Assembly: GCA_016719405.1 (NCBI GenBank)
Contig: JADJZE010000023.1
Span: 1 to 26,003, forward strand
Reading direction: 5' to 3'
DNA from: Candidatus Aalborgicola lynettensis
GTDB taxonomy: Bacteria > Pseudomonadota > Gammaproteobacteria > Burkholderiales > Burkholderiaceae_C
Length of the DNA stretch: 26,003 bases
The position numbers and the translations under genes are program-made. The notes below the pieces were generated by a model. It saw nothing but the letters and a program-made list of their open reading frames with translations, did not search any database and was not told where the DNA came from. Below, one piece after another: positions 7,145 to 14,500 of this stretch (its first letter is position 1; every line of letters begins with the position of its first letter).

Positions 7145-7186
7145 AAAAAGCAGACAATTTCTTACTCATACTCTTGAAAAAGCTGA
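7145..7186. promoter_or_regulatory. Conserved 42-bp intergenic element, site A (HPF/BLUF divergent promoter)
   Basis: Read on the plus strand it begins AAAAAGCAGACAATTTCTTA and ends AAAAGCTGA. It matches site B (11040-11081) at 34 of 42 positions without gaps. It lies 57 bases upstream of the HPF start on one side and 23 bases before the BLUF start on the other. Likely a shared promoter or operator, perhaps for the NhaR-type regulator encoded next to site B. Confidence 0.55.
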
Positions 7187-7208
7187 GTTTTATTCGCAGG
7201 AGGTCATC

Positions 7209-7649
7209 GTGGCACTCATCCATCTGATTTACATCAGCACCGCAAAAAAACAATACGAAAGTGCTGAGCTGGACCGCATTCTGGAATCCGCCGTTCGGTA
7301 CAACACAGAGCATGCCGTGACAGGTATGTTGTTGTATGTGGGCGGCTGTTTTATGCAGGTATTGGAGGGCGAGGAGTCATCAGTAGACGCCGCTTTTGCC
7401 CGTATTCGCAGCGATTCGCGACATGATGGGATTTTGCTGATTCAGCGCGAATCAATCCCCCAGCGAAGTTTTGACCGGTGGAGCATGGGCTTTCGGCGTA
7501 TCGGCCCTGCAGATGCGGATGCCCACCCCGCCTTTGCACCATTTTTCAAGCGCAATTTCAAGCCTTCCAGCATGGGCGTCAAGCCAGGCTTGGCGTTGGA
7601 GCTACTCAAGGACTTCGGCCTTAGCCAGCGTGAAATCCGGGTTGGCTGA
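7209..7649 (+). CDS. Stand-alone BLUF-domain blue-light sensor
   Basis: The 146-aa product is a single BLUF domain with a short C-terminal extension. Flavin-pocket residues align by spacing with AppA: Tyr8 in LIYIS, Asn32 in YNTEHAVTG, Gln50 in FMQVLEG, and Trp91/Met93 in RWSMGF. The family core GMLLYVGGCFMQVLEGEE and the RIRSDSRHDGI segment are intact. BLUF proteins bind FAD and change a hydrogen-bond network in blue light; with no output domain it must act on a partner. The start is GTG with a near-perfect AGGAGG 5-6 bases upstream. It is divergent from the HPF operon and convergent with acnA, 22 bases away. Confidence 0.93.
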   Translation: MALIHLIYISTAKKQYESAELDRILESAVRYNTEHAVTGMLLYVGGCFMQVLEGEESSVDAAFARIRSDSRHDGILLIQRESIPQRSFDRWSMGFRRIGPADADAHPAFAPFFKRNFKPSSMGVKPGLALELLKDFGLSQREIRVG

Positions 7650-7671
7650 GTCGATTTCGCGCCGGTGAGCC

Positions 7672-10490
7672 TCAGTCCGCCAGCAACTGCCGCAGTACAA
7701 ACGGCAAAATGCCCCCCGAGCGGTAGTAGTCCACCTCAATCGGCGTATCCACGCGCAGCGTCAGCGTACGTTCCAGGGTGCTGCCATCGGCGAGGGTAAT
7801 GCGCAGCGTGGCGTCGCTCTGTGGCGTCAGGTTTGAATCGGGAATCACGTCAATACGCTCATTACCCTTCAAGCCCAGCGACTCCCAGGAGTCGTTGCCC
7901 TGGAACTGCAGCGGCAGCACCCCCATGCCCACCAGATTGGCGCGGTGGATGCGCTCGAAGCTCCTGGCCACCACGGCCTTGATGCCCAACAACTGGGTGC
8001 CTTTGGCCGCCCAGTCGCGACTCGACCCGGTGCCATATTCCTCGCCCGCAAAAATCACGGTGGGCACGCCATCAAACTGGTATTGCATGGCGGCATCAAA
8101 AATGGCCATCTTGTTGCCCTGGTGCGGGCCTTGGTGCTGGTAGAGGGTTACGCCACCCTCTTCGCATGCACCCTCCAGGTCAGGTGGGATCATCAGGTTT
8201 TTGATGCGCACGTTGGCAAAGGTGCCGCGCATCATCACCTCGTGGTGGCCGCGCCGGGCACCATAACTGTTGAAATCGGCCTTTTGTACACCCTGGGCGA
8301 TCAGCCATTGGCCCGCCGGTGAGTTTTCTTTGATGGAACCCGCGGGCGATATGTGATCAGTCGTGATGGAGTCGCCAAACAACGCCATGATGCGCGCCCC
8401 CTGAACCGTGCCAAGTTCAGTGCCATTTTGGCCATTTGCGCTTTCTGGCTGTGCGCAAGCAGCTATCGAATGCATAGCAAATCCGGCAAAAAATGGGGGC
8501 TCGGCAATGTAAGTGCTGTCAGGCCAGGTGTAGGCTTGGCCCGCAACGCCGTTGACTTTTTCCCACAGCGCACCGGGCTCGGCTTTGACCTTGGCGTAGT
8601 TTTCGCGGAAAGCCCGGCCCTTAAGCGCAAACTTGAGCAACTGGTAGATCTCGTTGCTGTTGGGCCAGATATCACCCAAGTACACATCTTTGCCACCCTT
8701 GCCCTTGCCCAGCGGCTCGGTCATCAGGTCGCGGTTCACCGTACCGGCAATGGCGTAGGCCACCACCAGCGGCGGACTGGCCAGAAAATTGGCTTTCAGA
8801 TTGGGGTGGATGCGTGCCTCGAAGTTGCGGTTGCCCGACAACACCGCGGCGCAGATCAAATTGTGGGTGGTGATGGCAGCGTTGAGCTCGGGTGTCAGGT
8901 CGCCCGCATTGCCAATGCAGGTGGTGCAACCGTAGCCCGCCACGGCAAAGCCCAGTTTCTCCAGGTACGGCAGTAGTCCGGCCTCGGTCTGGTATTCGGT
9001 AACGATGCGTGAACCGGGGGCCAATGAGGTCTTGATATGCGGTTGGACCCGCAGCCCTGCCTCTACTGCCTTCTTGGCCAGCAACCCTGCTGCCAGCATC
9101 ACGCTGGGGTTGGAGGTGTTGGTGCAACTGGTGATGGCGGCAATCAGCACATCGCCGTGGCCAATCGTCACTTGCGTCTCTGATTTCGGTGTGCCTGCGC
9201 CGCAGACCGGGTAGCGGGCAGGAAACACCTTTGCACTTTGGTTAAAGCCGTTTTCTGACTGGGGTTTAGAAAACAGGGTCTCAAACTGGCTCGCAACGTT
9301 GCCCAGTTCAATACGGTCTTGTGGGCGCTTGGGGCCGGCCAAGCTGGGGGTGACCGTCCCCAGGGTCAGTTGGACAACTTGCGAGTATTCAATCTTGCCC
9401 ATGGAGTCGGCGGTACCTTCGGTGCCCGGCACACCAAACAACCCCTGTGCCTTGAAGTAGGCCTCAAAAGCTTCGATCTCGGCCTTGGTGCGGCCCGTGC
9501 CTGCAAAGTAATCCATGGTCTTCTCATCGACCGGAAAGAAGCCCATGGTGGCACCATATTCCGGCGCCATATTCGCGATGGTGGCACGGTCGGGCAGCGC
9601 CAAGGAGCGGGTGCCTTCACCCAAAATTCGACAAACTTACCCACCACTTTGTGTTTGCGCAAGACCTCGGTGACGGTCAACACCAGGTCGGTGGCGGTGA
9701 CGCCTTCGCGCAATCGGCCAGTCAGCTCAAAGCCCACCACGTCGGGTGTCAAAAGTACACCGGTTGGCCCAGCATGGCGGTTTCGGCCTCAATGCCGCCA
9801 CAGCCCCAGGCGACAACGCCAATCCCGTTGATCATGGTGGTGTGGCTGTCGGTTCCCACCAGCGTGTCGGGGTAGTAAATGGGGTCCTCCTTCGCCGTGC
9901 CTTTGGTTTTGTGCACGCCACGCGCCAGGTATTCCACATTTACCTGATGCACGATGCCAAAGCCGGGCGGCACCACGCGGAAGGTGTCAAACGCCTGCAT
10001 GCCCCACTTCATGAATTCGTAGCGCTCGCGGTTGCGCTGGAATTCCAGCTTCATGTTCAGATCCAGCGCGTTCTTTTTTGCCGTAGTGGTCCACCATCAC
10101 CGAGTGATCCACCACCAGATCGACGGGTACCAGCGGCTCAATGCGCTTGGGGTCCTTACCCAGCTTCAAGGCCACGCTGCGCATGGCGGCCAAATCGGCC
10201 AGCAGTGGCACGCCAGTAAAGTCCTGCAGCACGACGCGGGACACGACAAACGGTATCTCCTGGGTGCGCTGGTCGTTGGGACTCCAGTTGGCCACTTGGG
10301 CCACATGCTCGGCGGTCACTTTCTTGCCATCGCAGTTGCGCAATACGCTTTCGAGCACGATGCGCATGGACACCGGCAATCGTTGGATATTGGGATACAC
10401 CTTTGCCAGCGCCGGCAATGCGTAAAAACGGCCGGTTTTGCCCGAGGGCATGGCGAAAGTCTTGAGGGTGCTGGCAAAAGCGTGTTTCAT
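7672..10490 (-). CDS. acnA: Aconitate hydratase AcnA (three frameshifts in this sequence)
   Basis: Read over three frames this is a full-length AcnA/IRP-type aconitase, isomerising citrate and isocitrate with a [4Fe-4S] cluster. It runs from MKHAFASTLKTF to ILPFVLRQLLAD. Motifs include TDSHTTMINGIGVVAWGCGG, SCTNTSNPSVM and GYGCTTCIGNAGDL (cluster cysteines), and GEEYGTGSSRDWAAKG. The frame breaks at 10074-10079 (one extra A in the coding A-run), 9751-9754 (one T missing) and 9620-9626 (one base missing); protein conservation resumes at once each time, so base-calling error is likely. AGAGGA precedes the ATG. It follows the TerB-like gene by 34 bases and may be cotranscribed with it. A repeat-derived insertion lies at 8431-8474. 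Confidence 0.9.
8431..8474 (-). repeat. REP-like dispersed repeat inside acnA coding sequence
   Basis: On the minus strand it reads ATTCGATAGCTGCTTGCGC, then CAGCCAGA, then GCGCAAATGGCC, resembling the repeats at 17531-17570 and 25691-25730. TTGCGC/GCGCAA arms (8436-8441 and 8453-8458) form a hairpin. In protein it gives MHSIAACAQPESANGQNG, in a loop that is shorter in the aconitases I recall. I also recall GATAGCTGCT-type repeats as common in Comamonadaceae intergenic DNA. Confidence 0.55.
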
Positions 10491-10524
10491 GATGTGTTCC
10501 TCTGGATATAGTTTTTCATCACGC

Positions 10525-10971
10525 TCAATCAGCAAGGGCAAGCGCGGGACGGTTGCTTTTTGCCTTGGCTGCAGCCGCTGCCACTGAAATGGTTTTCCAA
10601 ATGCCGCTGATCGCCTCGATCATGGCCTTTTCACCCTCAGAAACGTGCTGATCGGCGTGGACAACCAGTTGCGCAAGTCGTAGCACCTGCGCTTGCTGCT
10701 CAACATCATTGACCTCGGCCATCAACGACGCCATCAGCCCCTCACCCACGCGGGACAGTATCGAGCGGCCGTCGAATCCCTCCATGAGCAGATCCTCACA
10801 AAGCGTCTGAACGATTGCGGGAAATTTTTGCGAATCAAGGCCCAAATGGCGCACGCCATCGAGTTGCTGCAGTGTTTCCAATTCCGAGCGGCTGACATGG
10901 CCGTCCGAAATGAGAACGAGCGCCAAAATGCGTGCGGCGGCTTCAGGGCTGTTGCGTGGGTAGGAGCGCAT
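10525..10971 (-). CDS. TerB-like protein, copy 2
   Basis: This 148-aa paralog of the protein at 5228-5644 starts MRSYPRNSPEAAARILALVL. It carries the two acidic loops LISDGHVSRSEL (about 21-32) and VVHADQHVSEGEKAMIEA (about 107-124) at matching positions. It has an extra Ala/Lys-rich C-terminal tail (SVAAAAAKAKSNRPALALAD) that copy 1 lacks. AAGGA is 8 bases before the ATG. It is divergent from the NhaR-type regulator gene (112 bases between starts), with conserved site B in the gap, and lies just upstream of acnA. A LysR regulator commonly controls such a divergent neighbour. Molecular function is unknown beyond the TerB-like fold. Confidence 0.68.
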   Translation of the reverse strand: MRSYPRNSPEAAARILALVLISDGHVSRSELETLQQLDGVRHLGLDSQKFPAIVQTLCEDLLMEGFDGRSILSRVGEGLMASLMAEVNDVEQQAQVLRLAQLVVHADQHVSEGEKAMIEAISGIWKTISVAAAAAKAKSNRPALALAD

Positions 10972-11025
10972 GGATTTATCCTTTCGTGACGGCTAGCTTG
11001 CGTATTCAGAGCCCGAGCATAGGGC

Positions 11026-11083
11026 TTGCATCAATCATTAAAAAGCAGATAATTTCTTATTTAAATTCCTGTAAAAACTGACC
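11026..11083 (+). promoter_or_regulatory. Conserved 42-bp element site B and putative nhaR promoter
   Basis: Site B (11040-11081) begins AAAAAGCAGATAATTTCTTA and ends AAAAACTGA, with 34/42 identity to site A. On the plus strand TTGCAT (11026-11031), a 16-base spacer and GATAAT (11048-11053) form a plausible promoter. The element reaches to within two bases of the nhaR ATG and includes no Shine-Dalgarno. It starts 68 bases upstream of the TerB-like gene, a usual LysR activation distance, while covering the regulator's own promoter, as in autoregulation. Confidence 0.55.
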
Positions 11084-11968
11084 ATGAGCACCCCCTTCAA
11101 CTACAAACACCTTTATTATTTTTGGGTCGTCGCCAAAGAAGGCGGTATCTCCCGCGCGGCGGACAAGCTCGACATGGCGGTTCAAACCGTCAGCGCCCAG
11201 GTGCGCGAGCTGGAGCGCGCGCTGGGTTATGCCCTGCTCAAACCTGCCGGACGCGGCCTGGTCTTGACCGATGCGGGCCTGGCCGCCATGCAACAGGCCG
11301 ACCAGATTTTTCAGCTGGGTGAAGACTTGCCCGCGCGGGTGCGTGATGCGGTGAGCACCCCTTCGGTGCGGCTGGCGGTGGGGGTGTGCGACGGCCTGCC
11401 CAAGCTGGTGGTGCACCGGCTGATGGCACCCGCCATGGCCGAGCCCAACCTGCGCTTGCTATGCCACGAGGGAAGCCTGGACGACCTGCTGGGCGACTTG
11501 GCCCTGCACCGGCTCGACGTGGTGCTCAGTGACCGGCCCGCGCCCGCCAACCCCAACATCAAGCTCTACAGCCACAACTTGGGGTCTTCGACGATTGGCT
11601 GGTACGGCACCAGTGCCATGCGCAAACTGGCAAGTAAAAATTTTCCGCAAAGCCTGGCCCAGGTGCCGGTGCTTTTGCCTACTGCGCATACGGCCGTGCG
11701 CGACCGCATAGAGCAGTGGTTTGAGCAACGTGCCATTCGCCCGCGCATCGTGGGGGAGTTTGCCGACAGCGCCTTGCTCAAAACCTTTGGCGCCAGCGGC
11801 ATGGGGGTATTTCCGGCGGCCGAGTGGGTGCATGACGACCTGCTGGCCCACTACGCCGTCACACGCCTGGGCACATGCGAAGGTGTTCAAGAGCATTTTT
11901 TTGCCATCGGCACCGAGAAGAAGGTGCAGCACCCGCTGGTGCAGCGTTTGCTACAACCCGCGCTATAG
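11084..11968 (+). CDS. nhaR: LysR-family transcriptional regulator, NhaR type
   Basis: The 294-aa product starts MSTPFNYKHLYYFWVVAKEG, the distinctive NhaR opening. A winged HTH follows over residues 5-64 (ISRAADKLDMAVQTVSAQVR and ELERALGYALLKPAGRGLVL). The substrate-binding domain begins about residue 90 (VRLAVGVCDGLPKLVVHRLM). NhaR in E. coli activates nhaA in response to Na+ and also controls stress and biofilm genes; no nhaA is present here. The gene is divergent from TerB-like/acnA with a conserved element between them. There is no ribosome binding site, so the transcript may be short-leadered. Calling it NhaR rests on the N-terminal family signature. Confidence 0.82.
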   Translation: MSTPFNYKHLYYFWVVAKEGGISRAADKLDMAVQTVSAQVRELERALGYALLKPAGRGLVLTDAGLAAMQQADQIFQLGEDLPARVRDAVSTPSVRLAVGVCDGLPKLVVHRLMAPAMAEPNLRLLCHEGSLDDLLGDLALHRLDVVLSDRPAPANPNIKLYSHNLGSSTIGWYGTSAMRKLASKNFPQSLAQVPVLLPTAHTAVRDRIEQWFEQRAIRPRIVGEFADSALLKTFGASGMGVFPAAEWVHDDLLAHYAVTRLGTCEGVQEHFFAIGTEKKVQHPLVQRLLQPAL

Positions 11969-12059
11969 ATGGCGCATGCGTCCAAATGGCGCTTACTCCA
12001 AAGTTCCGCTAAAGGTTCGGGCGGTGGTTCCATAAACAAAAAACATCGAAGCTCCCGCG

Positions 12060-12919
12060 TCAAACTGGCATACCTGAACTGGGCGCTACCACGCTCGACG
12101 TGCCGAGCGCACGCCACGTATCGCGAAAGATCGCTTGCTCCACCTTGGCGCGTTGCCCCACAGGACACGCCACCCGGATGATCAGCACCAGGTGCTCGGG
12201 GTCAGAAAAGTCCACGCCACCTTGGTTTTGCCGGACGGGAGCGCAATGAAGCTCTCCTCAGACGCCTTGGCGAAGTGGCTCATGGCCTTTTCTTGCCAAT
12301 CTGCGGTGGCGTGGTCCGCAGCGACCAAAGCGGCGGCCTCGATGCGGTCTAAGTCATGCGAGAGACGCTCGGGTATGGGAATCTGGATGGCATGCAGCGC
12401 ATATTCCCCGGTGGGGGTCGAATTGACCAGCGGGTGGGTCAGCAGCAATCCATTGGGAAACTCGGCCACTTTGCCGGTACGCTGACCGGCCTTGTCCAAC
12501 TCCACCAGGGTGGTGGCGAACATGTCGATATCCACCACCCGGCCACGCAGTTGCTGGAACTCGATCACGTCGCCTATTTTGAAGGGCTGCACCACGGTGA
12601 CATACAAGTAGCCATGCACACACATCACCAGTTCTTTGCTGACGATCAGAATGGCACCGGCAACCGCTGCGACCGAGAGTGCAAACCCGGCGATCGTGGA
12701 AGCCCACACCGATACGATGACCATCAGCGCCGCAAACCAGATGATGTTGCGCGCCCAGACCAAGTGGATGCGGCGCTTTTCCGCCGACATGGCACCGCGC
12801 GCGAGGTAGCGTGCCCACAGGTGCGATGCAAGCAAGGCCATGCCGATCAGCAAGGCCGTAACAATGACCTTTTCCCACTGCCCGGGAATCAAGGTGGCGA
12901 GGCGTTCAAACATGGACAT
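12060..12919 (-). CDS. MscS-family mechanosensitive ion channel (one frameshift)
   Basis: The N-terminal half has about three hydrophobic helices, including GFALSVAAVAGAILIVSKEL, followed by the MscS beta-domain signature VVQPFKIGDVIEFQQLRGRV and PNGLLLTHPLVN. The frame breaks at the T-run 12206-12209: as read the protein ends TFLTPSTWC. Adding one T restores TFSDPEHLVLIIRVACPVGQ and a stop at 12060-12062, giving about 286 residues. MscS channels open under membrane tension in hypoosmotic shock. The start is uncertain: ATG at 12919 (MSMFERLATLIPG) is taken; a GTG at 12943 is also open but overlaps an aconitase remnant. Neither has a clear ribosome binding site. Confidence 0.82.
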
Positions 12920-12939
12920 GAGGCCGTCGGGGAACGCCG

Positions 12940-13149
12940 TCACGCCAGCAACTGCCGCAGGACATACGGCGCAATGCCGCTGGCGTGGTTGTCATCCACC
13001 GCAATGGGGATGCCAACCTGCAAGGTTGGCATCACGGCCCAGTCGCTGCTTGGCCCGGTGCTGTATTCCCCACCCACAAAAATGACCGTGCGCACACTGT
13101 CCGCCATGTGTTGCATGGCCCCATCACCGTGTAGAAAATTCAACCGCAT
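12940..13149 (-). pseudogene. Remnant of a second aconitase gene (C-terminal fragment)
   Basis: This 69-residue minus-strand frame contains VIFVGGEYSTGPSSDWAVMP and ends GIAPYVLRQLLA. These match the AcnA segments VIFAGEEYGTGSSRDWAAKG and GILPFVLRQLLA, which are about 300 bases apart in the intact gene but about 90 here. Nucleotide identity to 7672-10490 is also obvious, for example CGCCAGCAACTGCCGCAG shared at both ends. It is therefore an internally deleted, decayed aconitase piece. Its stop overlaps a possible GTG start of the MscS gene. Confidence 0.75.
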
Positions 13150-13481
13150 GAGCCCAAGTATGGCACGGGTTTGCGGCTCAGATGTGTCTGCAAATCCCGG
13201 GTCGATTCAGCCCGATTCGAGTGTGCGTTCATATCCCCTTTTCATGAACACTCCCGCAAAAAAAACGTGGCCCAGCATGAAGCCGAGATCAAAGGGCAGG
13301 AGTATGCGCTGAAGTCCGGTCATAATTTGCACGAACAAATGGGGGGAATCTTTCAATCCCCTATCGGGACTGCCTTTGCGGGCGATTCCGTCCAACATTG
13401 TTTATGAGTCGCGGCAGGTGTACATGGCTTGTTTCAGCAGCGCTGCGCGGCAGATAAACGCTATTCGCTAGGCCTCACAAG
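13150..13481. other. Intergenic stretch, possible relic DNA
   Basis: No recognisable gene. A minus-strand frame at 13207-13398 encodes a hydrophobic segment (LQRILLPFDLGFMLGHVFFA) that looks protein-like but has no family I recognise; it may be a small membrane protein or a relic. An A8 run occurs at 13257-13264. Confidence 0.35.
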
Positions 13482-13988
13482 ATGACATTTCGCCTCTATA
13501 ACTCCAAGAAGCTTGCTGCTGATCTTGCCTCGGGTCAGGTAACGCAGCGCGACTCCCTGAAGTACATGATGCTCGCAACCGCGCTATATGTACAAGCGAT
13601 CTACTTGGCATTTTGGTACGGGGCTTATCGTGATTGGGGCTTCGTCGTCGAACTCGTCTCTGTTTTTGTGATTAGCCTAGTCGGCGTGCATAAGTGCTAC
13701 CAGGCAAACGGAGGAGACCAAGGGGAAGAGTTTCTGGCACGCATGGCAGCCCTGGCTGCACCTGTTGGGTTCAATGTCATGGTGGTGAGTTTGGCTCTTG
13801 GCCAACTTGTTTTCTTCGCGTCACCCTATGTCCTTGGCACTGGAGCCTTACGCGACCCCGATAGCGTCTATCGGTTCATAGTTTTCCTGATGCCCATCGC
13901 CTTTACGTGCGTCTATTACTGGCGCCTTGCTCACCACATGGCTTCGGTTTTTTTCATGCGCAATAGCCAGGTGGCAAGTAAGGCTTGA
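13482..13988 (+). CDS. Unknown four-helix membrane protein
   Basis: The 168-aa product begins MTFRLYNSKKLAADLASGQV and has about four hydrophobic helices: LATALYVQAIYLAFWYGAY, FVVELVSVFVISLVGVH, GFNVMVVSLALGQLVFF and RFIVFLMPIAFTCVYYW. A loop of about 20 polar residues (KCYQANGGDQGEEFLARM) separates helices 2 and 3. There is no signal peptide and no family I recognise. Ribosome binding is weak (GCTAGG about 10 bases upstream). It lies alone between the aconitase remnant and a possible nhaR remnant, so it may have been inserted into, or kept from, a decayed duplication. An inner-membrane location is inferred. Confidence 0.65.
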   Translation: MTFRLYNSKKLAADLASGQVTQRDSLKYMMLATALYVQAIYLAFWYGAYRDWGFVVELVSVFVISLVGVHKCYQANGGDQGEEFLARMAALAAPVGFNVMVVSLALGQLVFFASPYVLGTGALRDPDSVYRFIVFLMPIAFTCVYYWRLAHHMASVFFMRNSQVASKA

Positions 13989-14030
13989 CGAGTGAATGTT
14001 CGCGCCGCTTGAATGTTGCTCCCCCCCCCT

Positions 14031-14069
14031 CAGATGGTGCAGCGCTTGCTGCAGACCGCGTCGCCGTGA
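14031..14069 (+). pseudogene. Possible remnant of a second nhaR 3' end
   Basis: The frame reads QMVQRLLQTASP then TGA, close to the intact nhaR end (PLVQRLLQPAL), with TGGTGCAGCG shared at nucleotide level. A run of nine C (14021-14029) precedes it. It is only about 12 codons, so this is tentative. Confidence 0.35.
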
Positions 14070-14141
14070 GAAAGATGGGCACTGCGCGGTGCGCCGATCG
14101 CAAAGGCCACGGTCGTTAGGGGCGTGATCCCATCGACAGGG

Positions 14142-14304
14142 TCAGTGGTAGTCGCTTTCTCTCTGGTGCCGGATAGCGCCGACATGGACGCGTCCCGCAG
14201 TCAATATTTCGAAGAGCACAACATAGCCGCTGGCCCCAAACGGGACTATCAACTCACGCACAAACGGACTGTCGCTTGCTTTGCGGCAGCTAAACGGGCT
14301 AATT
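14142..14304 (-). pseudogene. RelE/ParE-family toxin, 3' part (split by IS66)
   Basis: The minus strand encodes PFSCRKASDSPFVRELIVPF and then GYVVLFEILTAGRVHVGAIR, ending RHQRESDYH and TGA at 14142. This is the C-terminal half of a RelE/ParE-type toxin (strands with VLFEI..., then the terminal GAIRHQRESDY). Joining it to 16951-17113 at the target duplication gives 318 bases, 105 codons plus stop, in frame. It has no start of its own here. Confidence 0.85.
14297..14304. repeat. IS66 target-site duplication, left copy
   Basis: GGCTAATT here is identical to 16951-16958 directly after the other IS end. An 8-bp duplication is the rule for the IS66 family. Confidence 0.92.
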
Positions 14305-14500
14305 GTAAGCGTATAGCCGCGGCATATTGATTTGATTCTGCCGTTTACCGACCATCGCGTGTATGGTGAACATGGCGGCGGCGATTTACTGCGCAATAGC
14401 TGAGCAATTGGCTCGCTGGATGCGCTCGGCCATCCGGATGGCACATCTCTGTGCAAGTGCGCTGGTGTCGGTGCTCAAGAGAGCGGGGGTGAAGTGGGTT

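Noticed and set aside
10074..10079. Programmed frameshift in acnA at the AAAAAAG run
   Set aside because: A-runs can promote slippage, but two further unrelated breaks occur in the same gene and aconitases are not known to use it, so sequence error is simpler.
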